Source: Actinophytocola sp. (GTDB taxonomy: Bacteria > Actinomycetota > Actinomycetes > Mycobacteriales > Pseudonocardiaceae). Taken from it: 51,164 bases of DNA. A program made the translations under genes and the position numbers. Position 1 is the first letter of the stretch. Every line of letters begins with the position of its first letter. The DNA lies in NCBI GenBank assembly GCA_009377395.1, contig WHUB01000023.1, positions 1 through 51,164 of the forward strand, given 5' to 3'. A model generated the notes under the pieces. That model did not search any database and was not told where the DNA came from. It saw only the letters and a program-made list of their open reading frames with translations. Below, one piece after another: positions 37,141 through 44,654 of the stretch.

Positions 37141-37165
37141 CGTCGTTAGCCGTACCCTTAGGTGC

Positions 37166-38011
37166 ATGAGCGAACTCGATCCCGATGACCCGCGCCCGCC
37201 ATATATGCAGGTCGCAAACGCTCTACGAGCAGCGATCCTGACGCGGAAGTTCGAGCCCGGCGAGAAGCTGCCGTCGGGGCCACAGTTGGCAGAGCGTTAC
37301 GGAGTGGCGCGCATGACTGCGCAGCAGGCGATCCGCGTGTTGCGCGATGAGGGCCTGGTCATCTCCCGCCAGGGAAGCGGGGTCTATGTGCGTGAGCGCA
37401 CCGAGCGGCCCATCGGCTTGCGCCCGCACCTCGAAAGGGCGTTCGAAGAGACGGAGATCTCGATCGACTTCGCGGGATTCTCCGGAGAGACCCTGCACGG
37501 AGCGATGTCTGAACCGCTGGACAAGATCCGCGCGGGACGCCTCACACCGGAGTCCATCTCGGTACGGCTGCTGGTGCCGAATCCGGATATCCCGTGGACG
37601 CTGCCCGCCCGAGTCGACGATCTCAGCGACAGCCCAGCCTTCCGCACGCGCGCCAAGAGCATCATGCAACGCCATTCAGAAGCCTTGGTAGCCGCCGTGA
37701 ACGAACTCGGTGAACTGGGGCTGGTGAGGGATATCCACGCCCAGGTACGTGTGTACCCCGCCGTTCCGCTGTTCAAGCTGTACCTAATCAACGATTCCGA
37801 GGTGTTTTTCGGCTACTACCCCGTGCAGGAGCACACAGTCACACTTGACGACACGCCAACGCCGATGTGGGACCTCATGGGCAAGGACACCACGCTGTTT
37901 CACCACACCGCCGACTCTGACGACGACACCATGGCATCCCAGTACGTCAAGCAATCCCGTATGTGGTTCGACAGCATTTGGTCCACGGTGGCCCGCGACA
38001 TTGAACAATGA
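37166..38011 (+). CDS. GntR-family transcriptional regulator (KorSA-like position)
   Basis: This 281-residue regulator has an N-terminal GntR winged helix (PPYMQVANALRAAILTRKFE, then LPSGPQLAERYGVARMTAQQ and LRDEGLVISRQGSGVYVRER). The roughly 200-residue C-terminal domain is not an obvious UTRA domain. It starts next to the CTAG operator array and probably represses itself and the minus-strand operon, keeping the element integrated. It overlaps the HAD gene by ATGA, so the two are coupled. A HAD hydrolase cotranscribed with such a GntR is a recurrent AICE arrangement. Confidence 0.85.
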   Translation: MSELDPDDPRPPYMQVANALRAAILTRKFEPGEKLPSGPQLAERYGVARMTAQQAIRVLRDEGLVISRQGSGVYVRERTERPIGLRPHLERAFEETEISIDFAGFSGETLHGAMSEPLDKIRAGRLTPESISVRLLVPNPDIPWTLPARVDDLSDSPAFRTRAKSIMQRHSEALVAAVNELGELGLVRDIHAQVRVYPAVPLFKLYLINDSEVFFGYYPVQEHTVTLDDTPTPMWDLMGKDTTLFHHTADSDDDTMASQYVKQSRMWFDSIWSTVARDIEQ

Positions 38012-38676
38012 GTGACGCCCGCGGCGTTCTCCGCCATGCGAAGCACGTACTCCTGGACTTCGACGGTCCCGTGTGCGCGGTATTCGGCGGCGTCGAGGAC
38101 CACGCGGTCGCCGCACGCTTGCGCGGTCCGCTCAGCGAGCACGGCATCACCGTGCCCGACGAAGTCGCCAGCGCCACGGACCCGTTCTCCGTCCTAGCCT
38201 TCGCGGCGACCGTTGATGAGAGCACCGCATGCCGTACCGAATCGGCATTCAGGGCCGAGGAACTCGACGCAGTCAGGTCGGCACCTCAAACCGATCACAT
38301 CGACACCTTGTTGAAAAAGCTCCACGCCGAAGGTAAGAGCGTGAGCATCGTCAGCAACAACTCCAGCGCCGCAGTCCGACGCTACGCAGAACTACGCGGA
38401 CTCTCGCCGATCGTCACGGATGTCGTAGCGCGCGAACCGGCTGACGTTGCGCGGTTGAAGCCGAACCCCTATCTGGTCGATCTAGCCATCCGGCGACTTG
38501 GCGCGGATCCCGCTGACTGCGTCATGATTGGTGACTCACTATCCGATGTGCAGGCAGCGCAGGCCGCGGCGGTGCCTGTGATCGCTTTCGCCAACAAGCC
38601 TGGAAAGCGCGAGCGATTCGCGGCCACCCAAGCGAACGCGATTGTTGACCGTATCGCTGACCTCATCAGCGACTGA
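38008..38676 (+). CDS. HAD-superfamily phosphatase
   Basis: This 222-residue HAD hydrolase has motif I LLDFDGPVCAVFGG (DxDG), motif II SIVSNNSS, motif III Lys in ARLKPNPYLV and motif IV VMIGDSLSDVQAA. It resembles phosphoglycolate-phosphatase/beta-phosphoglucomutase-type members; the substrate is unknown. Its start overlaps the GntR stop, so regulator and phosphatase are made together. It may act on the regulator's ligand, which is inference. Confidence 0.85.
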   Translation: MSDARGVLRHAKHVLLDFDGPVCAVFGGVEDHAVAARLRGPLSEHGITVPDEVASATDPFSVLAFAATVDESTACRTESAFRAEELDAVRSAPQTDHIDTLLKKLHAEGKSVSIVSNNSSAAVRRYAELRGLSPIVTDVVAREPADVARLKPNPYLVDLAIRRLGADPADCVMIGDSLSDVQAAQAAAVPVIAFANKPGKRERFAATQANAIVDRIADLISD

Positions 38677-38776
38677 GAGACTCAGGCGACCCAGAACAGC
38701 GCCACACCTGCAGCCGTCAACGGACAGACACGCACCTACATCAAGCTGCCAGCCGACCATTGCGCACGGTGATCAC

Positions 38777-39568
38777 ATGCGAGTAGTAGCCGCTCAGCTA
38801 CCCCCGCAAGACGACAGCGACGACAAGCTGTACACGACTTCCAACGCCGTGATCATGCTCGACGGGGCATCAGCGTTCGTGCCGGTCCCGGTCGCGGCGG
38901 CGACCTACGCCGACCAGCTCGGACGGCACATACGGGCGACGTTGATCGCGCGGCCCGATGCCGACTTGGCCCACGCCCTGGCCGACGCGATCGAGGCCAC
39001 CGCAGGCGAACTCTCACTCTCGCCCGGCGAGTCACCGTCGAGCACCGTCGCGATCGCCCGCGCCCGGCAGCACACCGCCGACTTACTCGTGTTGGGCGAC
39101 ACCGACATCGTCACTCCACACGAGACGGTCCGCGACGACCGGCTGGCTCAGCTCCCCCTCGCGCCGCACCAGAAGTACCGCGACCGCCTCGCGGCAGGCG
39201 AGGGCTACGACGACGAGCACCGCCGACTCCTCCGCGAGCTACAGGCCGAGCAGGCCCAGCACCGCAACCACGACGGCGGCTACTGGATCGCCGAAGCCAG
39301 CCCAGAAGCGGCGCGGCATGCGATCACAGCATCGCACCCGGTGTATGAGACACCGTGGCTCATACTCGCGACCGACGGCGCGTACAAAACCATGGCCCAC
39401 CTCGAACTCAACGACTGGCCCAGCGTCGCGCGCGGCACCGAGCAGCAGCTCACCGCCATCCTCGGCCGATGCCGCGAGTGGGAACAGCACCAGGACCCAC
39501 AGGGACGCGATCTGCCACGAGCCAAGCGACACGACGACAAGTGCCTCGCCGCCATCCAGCTCGCATGA
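38777..39568 (+). CDS. PP2C-like protein phosphatase
   Basis: This 263-residue protein has PP2C-type signatures: MLDGASAFVPVPVAAATYAD near the N-terminus, VLGDTDIVTP in the middle and LILATDGAYKTMAH near residue 207. It lacks a kinase or sensor domain. It follows the HAD gene by 100 bp on the same strand. The start is ATG 38777. It may dephosphorylate a host or element protein; no cognate kinase is visible in the window. Confidence 0.75.
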   Translation: MRVVAAQLPPQDDSDDKLYTTSNAVIMLDGASAFVPVPVAAATYADQLGRHIRATLIARPDADLAHALADAIEATAGELSLSPGESPSSTVAIARARQHTADLLVLGDTDIVTPHETVRDDRLAQLPLAPHQKYRDRLAAGEGYDDEHRRLLRELQAEQAQHRNHDGGYWIAEASPEAARHAITASHPVYETPWLILATDGAYKTMAHLELNDWPSVARGTEQQLTAILGRCREWEQHQDPQGRDLPRAKRHDDKCLAAIQLA

Positions 39569-39637
39569 CGACGCGCTTCGAACCTCCCACGGGGCCCAGC
39601 CACCCGCACGGCCGGCGCGCGGCACTTGTGTTCAGAC

Positions 39638-39801
39638 TTTCTTCTCTTCTTCAAGGCGGCCCCTGCGGGGCCGCCGCACCGGCCCGATGCCCGTGCTCAG
39701 CGCGCCAGCGGGCGTGCGGCCTGGCGGCCGGTCCCGCGCACGCTGAGCCGAGGCAGGCCGGGGGCCCCGCAGGGGCCGCAGAAGGGAGAAGCGTCGAAGA
39801 A
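39638..39801. repeat. Large imperfect inverted repeat in non-coding DNA
   Basis: CGGCCCCTGCGGGGCC at 39658-39673 recurs as its exact complement at 39763-39778, and each copy is itself a hairpin (9-bp stem at 39655-39675). Inside, GCTCAGCG (39695) faces CGCTGAGC (39741). Outside, a pyrimidine tract (from 39638) faces a purine tract (to 39801). The whole can fold into a 160-base branched structure. It lies in the 508-bp gap between convergent genes (PP2C and PhzF), which has no supported CDS. Confidence 0.7.
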
Positions 39802-39882
39802 GATGCCCTCGCCGGGCGGGCAGGCTCCGGGATGACACGAGCGGCGTTGCGGGTGGTCCGGCTGGCAAGGGTCGGTCACCAG

Positions 39883-40022
39883 CTGGTCATCCCGTCGCCT
39901 TTCCTGATGACTATCACACCGTGCTGGCGCCGCACGCTTGGCAACGAACCCGCCGGTCAGCAGGGCAGGGTGCGGCGCCAGCACGGCGCGATCGAGACGC
40001 CATCAGGCGACGGGATGACCAG
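39883..40022. repeat. 140-bp two-tier perfect inverted repeat
   Basis: The outer arms 39883-39899 (CTGGTCATCCCGTCGCC) and 40006-40022 are perfect 17-bp complements. The inner arms 39919-39935 (CCGTGCTGGCGCCGCAC) and 39970-39986 are another perfect 17-bp pair around a 34-base loop. TGATG/CATCA (39905-39909 and 40001-40005) extends the outer stem after a small bulge. This symmetry over 140 bp is far from chance and is non-coding. Candidates are a rolling-circle single-strand origin, a transfer site or a stable RNA. Confidence 0.75.
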
Positions 40023-40076
40023 CAATTCCTCCCGGCCTAGATTTGAGGCTTTCGATAGGTCTCGGGCGTGCGCATC

Positions 40077-40946
40077 TCAATCGGTAGGAGGCAGCTGGAC
40101 TGCGGATCCAGTCACCTTGACTCTGGTGTCGTCGGCGGCGAGCTGGACGTCGAGGTCGCTGCGTCGGCCCATGTCCTGGCCCTGAATGATGTGTACTCGA
40201 GCGGGCAGCTCCAGGGTGCCACGAGTGCGGAGGTAGCCGCCGAACGCGGCGGCCGCGGCCCCGGTCGCTGGGTCTTCCACAACGCCACCGATCGGGAACG
40301 GGTCGCGGGCGTGGAACAGGGTGGGGGACTCTGCCCACACCAGGTGCACGGTGGTCAAGTCGTTGGCGCGCATGTGATCGGCGAGGGCGTCGAAGTCGTA
40401 GGCCAGCCGGGCCAGCCGCTGTCGTGACGCTGCCGCCAACACCAGATGGTTATTGCCCGCGTAAGCGACGGCGGGCGGGTACGTCGGATCTAGCTCGCTC
40501 TCCGACCAGCTAAGACACTCAAGAATCGGGACCCATTCATCCCGTGTCGCCGGGCGACTGTGGGTGGGCACGCTGGTGAACGTGGCACGCAGGCCGCCAT
40601 CCTCACCTTTGGCTACGGCGAGGCTCATCTCGCCGGGACCGGTATCAAACGTCACCGCACCTGGGCCGAGCCGTTCAGCAAGGGCGATCGCGGTAGCCAC
40701 AGTTGCGTGACCGCAGAAGGCGACCTCAGCCTCCGGGCTGAAGTAGCGCAGCCGGTATCGGCGCTGGCTCGGGTCTCCTTGCACCACGAACGCGGTCTCG
40801 GAGTAGCCCACCTCAGCCGCGATCCGCTGCATCTCGGCGTCATTCAACGCGGCGGCATCGAGCACCACCCCAGCCGGGTTACCTCCAGCCGGGTCAGTCG
40901 TGAACGCGGCATACCGTCCAACCTCAACCTCAGATGTAACCGTCAT
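40077..40946 (-). CDS. PhzF-family epimerase/isomerase
   Basis: This 289-residue PhzF-fold protein contains FTTDPAGGNPAGVVLDA, the catalytic Glu in GYSETAFVV, CGHATVATAIAL and the second-domain DPATGAAAAAFGGYL. Members isomerise or epimerise small acids (PhzF itself acts in phenazine synthesis), but no phenazine genes are here, so the substrate is unknown. The ATG at 40946 gives MTVTSEVEVGRYAAFTTDPA. It is cargo in the AICE, convergent with the phosphatase operon. Confidence 0.85.
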   Translation of the reverse strand: MTVTSEVEVGRYAAFTTDPAGGNPAGVVLDAAALNDAEMQRIAAEVGYSETAFVVQGDPSQRRYRLRYFSPEAEVAFCGHATVATAIALAERLGPGAVTFDTGPGEMSLAVAKGEDGGLRATFTSVPTHSRPATRDEWVPILECLSWSESELDPTYPPAVAYAGNNHLVLAAASRQRLARLAYDFDALADHMRANDLTTVHLVWAESPTLFHARDPFPIGGVVEDPATGAAAAAFGGYLRTRGTLELPARVHIIQGQDMGRRSDLDVQLAADDTRVKVTGSAVQLPPTD

Positions 40947-41376
40947 ACGCCACTCAACACGAGTACGGCCACACGCATTCCTGGACACGCTCTAACGCAC
41001 AACCCGACGACCAGAACGCGCGCAGCTGCGGTCGCGGCCACCAGCAAACAAGGCCTTCATGGCCTGCGCGGGTGACGATGCGATTCACCCGTCGCGCTCG
41101 CCATTCGTGCGCGCGTTGAGCGTTGCACATTCATTGCACATGAGCACGGCAGAGAGTCGTGATCATCAGCAAACGACGAGAACCCTAGCAACGGCGAACG
41201 CCGAAGTCAGCGGCATAGTGCCTGGCCGCCAGAATCCGGAGTGATAAGCAGAAGGTTCGTCAATCGGGCCGCTGCCCTCGCCGGTGCGTGAGCGTAGTCG
41301 TCGGGGCCGACGACGCGATCCTCCCTTGTCAAGCGAGTAGTCAGGCAAGCACGAGCCTTGGCTGTAAACTGATCAC
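40947..41376. other. Non-coding 430-bp stretch
   Basis: Between the PhzF start and the antitoxin start. It contains a direct repeat TTGCACAT at 41123-41130 and 41134-41141 (11-bp pitch) and a short hairpin around 41050. A small open frame at 41140-41244 has no recognised relative. It probably holds promoters for the divergent PhzF and toxin-antitoxin genes. Confidence 0.45.
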
Positions 41377-41583
41377 ATGAGCGCTGAGCGTGATGAGCTG
41401 CTGCGCCTGGTCGAGGAGCTGCCGGATGAGCAGGTACCCCAGGCGCTCGCGGACGTGCGCCGTCACCTCCGCCCTGTTCGGGAGCGACCGTGGCCACCTG
41501 CGTGGTTCGGGAGCATCGAGGGAGACGGAACTGCGGTAGGTGCCCGGAGCGAGGAACTTCTGCGCGAGGGGTTCGGCCGGTAG
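41377..41583 (+). CDS. Putative antitoxin of a type II pair
   Basis: A 68-residue acidic helical protein (MSAERDELLRLVEELPDEQV, then a Pro/Trp-rich middle and SEELLREGFGR). It directly precedes a PIN-domain gene, with the toxin GTG one base after its TAG. The RDELLRLVEELPDEQV start resembles antitoxins paired with PIN toxins. The C-terminal part would neutralise the toxin. A DNA-binding fold is not obvious. Confidence 0.75.
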   Translation: MSAERDELLRLVEELPDEQVPQALADVRRHLRPVRERPWPPAWFGSIEGDGTAVGARSEELLREGFGR

Positions 41584-41584
41584 C

Positions 41585-42037
41585 GTGATCGTCTGCGACA
41601 CCGGTCCGTTGGTCGCTGCTGCGATTGCCACCGATCCCGATTATCACCGTTGCGTCGAGCTGTTCACCGGCCTCCACCTGGCCAACCGTCCGATCGTCGT
41701 CCCTGCCCCGATTGTGGCCGAGGTTGGGTATCTGCTGGAGCGTTATGGCGGGTCACGAGCCGAGTCCCAGTTCCTTCGCTCGCTGGCCGAAGGCGACTTC
41801 GTGCCAATGGAGTTGACCAGTGGCGACTACGCGCGGATGGCAGACCTCGTCGACCAGTACGCCGACTTCCCGCTAGGGACGAGCGTAGGGACGAGCGATG
41901 CATCCGTCGTCGCGCTTGCCGAGAGGCTGGACGTTCCCGAGGTAGGGACACTCGATGTGCGCCACTTCTCCGTCGTCCGGCCGAAACATGTACACACGCT
42001 GACGCTGCTTCCTGAGCCGCCCAGAGATCGGCAATAA
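41585..42037 (+). CDS. PIN-domain toxin (VapC-like ribonuclease)
   Basis: This 150-residue PIN protein has acidic residues Asp in CDTGPLVAAA, Glu in IVAEVGYLLERYG, Asp in GTSDASVVALAERL and Asp in GTLDVRHFSVV. It would cleave RNA unless bound by the upstream antitoxin and so stabilise the AICE. The start is GTG 41585. A 12-bp exact tandem duplication at 41874-41897 inserts four residues (GTSV) just before the third catalytic Asp, which might impair activity. Confidence 0.85.
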   Translation: MIVCDTGPLVAAAIATDPDYHRCVELFTGLHLANRPIVVPAPIVAEVGYLLERYGGSRAESQFLRSLAEGDFVPMELTSGDYARMADLVDQYADFPLGTSVGTSDASVVALAERLDVPEVGTLDVRHFSVVRPKHVHTLTLLPEPPRDRQ

Positions 42038-42126
42038 GCTATCTGAAAGTCGGGCAGTCGCTCCCACGCTTTACCCTCGCCAATCGACGGCAATTGACCC
42101 AACATGAAGAGCACCGGCGAGCATTA

Positions 42127-42193
42127 ACAGACGCGAACGAGCCAGCTCACGGATACTTTCGACAGTCCACAACAGACAATGACAGACGTCTGT
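42127..42193. promoter_or_regulatory. Candidate integrase/Xis arm sites next to attR
   Basis: ACAGAC occurs at 42127, 42172 and 42182, and with its complement at 42188 makes the perfect palindrome ACAGACGTCTGT (42182-42193), which ends exactly where the att core begins. Repeated hexamers beside a core site are typical arm-type binding sites. Which protein binds is inferred. Confidence 0.5.
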
Positions 42194-42235
42194 TTCTAAT
42201 CTCTAGGTCGCAGGTTCGAGTCCTGCCGGGGGCAC
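42194..42235. repeat. attR core (tRNA-Arg 3' fragment)
   Basis: Perfect 42-bp copy of 29242-29283. The bases after it complete CCA on the chromosomal side, so the original tRNA-Arg encoded its CCA end. The core also contains the stop codon and last codons of the amidohydrolase gene on the other strand. Confidence 0.95.
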
Positions 42236-43810
42236 CAACACATCCTTGCCGTGGGCGACTGCGCCGTCGAGCAGGGTGGCGATGACGTCGATGGACCCGA
42301 TGCGCGCGGTGTCAACGGCGCGCGGGTCGTCGGCGAGCACGGTGAGGTCGGCGTGTTTGCCGGGCGTGATGCTGCCGAGGCGATGTTCCGCACCGCAGGC
42401 GTAGGCGGCGGCGGTGGTGTACGCGGCCAGTGCCTGCTCGACCGCGATGGACTCGTCGGGGCCGATCGACAGGCCCTTATCGGAGCGACGCTCGACCGTG
42501 AACTGGATCGCGCGGAGCGGCGCGCCACCGGTCACCGGACGGTCGGAGCTGCCGACGAGCGTGATGCCGTGGTCGAGAAACGCCTTCCCCCGATACAGCC
42601 ACGGCGCGCGCTGCGGACCCATGATGGCGGCATAGTCGTCGCCGATGTAGGTGAGGAAGTTCGGCTGCACCACCGCGAGCGCGCCCACCCGAGCGAAGCG
42701 TTCGAGCTGGTCTGGCCGCACCAGTCCACAGTGCTCGATCCGATGGCGCGCCTCCGGCCGGGGATGCTCGGCCTGAGCGTGTTCGAGCGCGTCGAGTGCG
42801 ACGTCGACGGCACGGTCGCCGATGGCGTGAATGGCGAGCTGCCACCCGGCACGGTGACCGTCGACGGCGATGTCCCGCAGCACCGTCGGGTCGTCGAAAA
42901 GCTGTCCACTGTGGTCGAGCCCGACATAGGGCTCGGTGAGCGCGGCGGTGCGGGGCATCATGCCGCCGTCGGTGAAGATCTTGAGCGCTCCGATCGACAG
43001 TCGGTCGCCACCGAAGCCGGTGCGCAAGCCGAGGTCAATGGCGCGGGGCGTGTCGTCGCCGGCATGCGCGGCGACCGGCCGCAGCGCGTCGGCGGTGACC
43101 ATGAGCTGCACCCGCAGCGGCAACCGCCCGGTGTCGAAAGCCTGCTGGTAGGCGGCTGCTTCGATGGGACTGTGGCTGATGAGCCCGCCGCCGATACCCG
43201 CCTCGGCGCAGCTCGTGATGCCCTCGGACAGGCAGGTACGGCCAGCCGCCTCGATCGCGTTGACCAGCTCCCCGATGCCGTACGGCTGCCGCAGCGCGCG
43301 CACGGCGGCCATGCCGGACTCGGCGAGAAATCCCTGCTCGTGCTCGGTGCCCTCGGGCAGCAGCCGCAACACCTCGGTGTTGACGACGCAGGCGTGCCCG
43401 GAGTCGTGGATGACGAACAGCTTGCGCCAATCGGCGACGGTGTCTAGCTCCTCGGCGGTGAGGTGCCTGCCCAGCGGCCGCTGGTCGTAGCCGACGACGT
43501 CGACCCACTCCCCGGGGTTGTGCTGCCGCGCGGCCTCGCCGATGGCGGCGAGCACGCCGTCGACGCCGCCCTGCGGGTCGATGCGGGCGCTGTTCTGACC
43601 GAGCCCGGTCCACGCGAGGTGCACATGGGCGTCGATGAAACCGGGCAGCACGGTGGCCCCGCCGAGGTCGACGGTGTGCCGGACGGGCAGCGCGTCGACG
43701 TCGCCGTCGACACCCACGATCCGGCCCTGCCAGATGCCGACACTGCGCGCGGCAGGCCGCGCGGGGTCCATGGTGATGACGTTGGCGTTGGTCAGGATCG
43801 TGTCGAGCAT
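42203..43810 (-). CDS. Amidohydrolase, YtcJ-like (Amidohydro_3)
   Basis: This 535-residue metal-dependent hydrolase has GFIDAHVHLAW near residue 62, HAIGDRAVDVALDAL, HRIEHCGLVRPDQL and GSSDRPVTGGAPLRA, the YtcJ-type set. The substrate is unknown. The start is ATG 43810. The C-terminus (VPPAGLEPAT) is read antisense through the tRNA-Arg 3' fragment and stops inside the att core. Since the core is repeated exactly, AICE insertion leaves this end unchanged. The gene is upstream of and co-directional with the attR end, reading toward the element. Confidence 0.85.
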   Translation of the reverse strand: MLDTILTNANVITMDPARPAARSVGIWQGRIVGVDGDVDALPVRHTVDLGGATVLPGFIDAHVHLAWTGLGQNSARIDPQGGVDGVLAAIGEAARQHNPGEWVDVVGYDQRPLGRHLTAEELDTVADWRKLFVIHDSGHACVVNTEVLRLLPEGTEHEQGFLAESGMAAVRALRQPYGIGELVNAIEAAGRTCLSEGITSCAEAGIGGGLISHSPIEAAAYQQAFDTGRLPLRVQLMVTADALRPVAAHAGDDTPRAIDLGLRTGFGGDRLSIGALKIFTDGGMMPRTAALTEPYVGLDHSGQLFDDPTVLRDIAVDGHRAGWQLAIHAIGDRAVDVALDALEHAQAEHPRPEARHRIEHCGLVRPDQLERFARVGALAVVQPNFLTYIGDDYAAIMGPQRAPWLYRGKAFLDHGITLVGSSDRPVTGGAPLRAIQFTVERRSDKGLSIGPDESIAVEQALAAYTTAAAYACGAEHRLGSITPGKHADLTVLADDPRAVDTARIGSIDVIATLLDGAVAHGKDVLVPPAGLEPAT

Positions 43811-43824
43811 GGCACTCCCGGAGT

Positions 43825-44640
43825 TCAGCGGGCGGGGACAGCGGTCGCGGCTCGTGCCTTCCGGCGAGCGGGCACGATCATAGGTGCGGCGGTCTCCGGA
43901 TCGTCCATGACCCGGCACGGCAGCCCGAAGACGTCCTCCACGAGATCGGCGGTGATGACGTCCGCCGGCGCACCCTCGGCGGCGATCTGCCCGCCCGGGC
44001 GCATCACGATCAGATGGCTGGCATAGCGGCAGGCGTGGTTGAGATCGTGCAGCACGGCGACCACCGTGTGGTCACGGTCGGTGTGCAGGTCCGCGCAGAG
44101 GTCGAGGACCTCGAGCTGGTGGGCGATGTCCAGGAACGTCGTGGGCTCGTCGAGCAGCAGGATCGGGGTCTGCTGGGCGAGCACCATCGCGAGCCAGACG
44201 CGCTGCCGCTGCCCGCCGGAGAGCTCGTCGACCATCCGGTCGGCCAGGTCGGCGACCCCGGTCAGCCGCATGGCGTCGGCGACGACGGCTTCGTCGGCCG
44301 ACGACCACTGCCGCACCAGGCTCTGATGCGGGTAGCGGCCCCGCGCGACCAGGTCGCCCACGGTGATCCCGCCGGGCGCGACGGCGGACTGCGGCAGCAG
44401 CCCGAGCCTGCGGGCGACCTCTTTGGACCGGTAGGTGTCGATGATGGCGCCGTCGAGGTATACCGCACCCTGCTGTGGCTTGAGCATGCGTGCCAGCGCC
44501 TTGAGCAATGTGGACTTGCCGCATGCGTTCGGCCCGATGACCACGGTGAACGAGCGGTCCGGGATCCGCACGGCGAGGTCGACGGCGACCGCCCGCTCAT
44601 CGTAGGCGAGCGTGAGATCGTGCGCGTGCAGTCGAGACAC
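43825..44640 (-). CDS. Ferric-siderophore ABC importer, ATPase
   Basis: This 271-residue FepC/FecE-type ATPase has Walker A GPNACGKSTLLKAL, signature ELSGGQRQRVWLAMVL, Walker B ILLLDEPTTFLD and the switch His in AVLHDLNHACRYA. It powers the two FecCD permeases just upstream in the operon. GTG 44640 is chosen because GGAAGGAAC precedes it; it lies 14 bp after the permease stop. Confidence 0.92.
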   Translation of the reverse strand: MSRLHAHDLTLAYDERAVAVDLAVRIPDRSFTVVIGPNACGKSTLLKALARMLKPQQGAVYLDGAIIDTYRSKEVARRLGLLPQSAVAPGGITVGDLVARGRYPHQSLVRQWSSADEAVVADAMRLTGVADLADRMVDELSGGQRQRVWLAMVLAQQTPILLLDEPTTFLDIAHQLEVLDLCADLHTDRDHTVVAVLHDLNHACRYASHLIVMRPGGQIAAEGAPADVITADLVEDVFGLPCRVMDDPETAAPMIVPARRKARAATAVPAR

Positions 44641-44654
44641 GGACGTTCCTTCCC

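Larger units (their letters stand above)
29284..42193. mobile_element. pSAM2-like actinomycete integrative and conjugative element (AICE)
   Basis: About 12.9 kb between two copies of a 42-bp tRNA-Arg 3' sequence. The backbone is a tyrosine integrase next to attL, an AlpA-like excisionase, a rolling-circle Rep, a DUF2637 membrane protein, a TraB/FtsK double-stranded DNA translocase and a divergent GntR regulator. This is the module set of pSAM2-type AICEs (Int, Xis, RepSA, Spd, TraSA, KorSA). All backbone genes look intact, so the element may be mobile. Cargo includes a HAD/PP2C phosphatase pair, a PhzF enzyme and a PIN toxin-antitoxin pair. Confidence 0.92.

Noticed and set aside
40056..40105. 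tRNA-like D-arm and anticodon arm (CTGGA, loop CTGCGGA, TCCAG) overlapping the PhzF 3' end
   Set aside because: No acceptor pairing and no canonical T-arm follow; the bases are explained by PhzF codons. A covariance search could settle it.
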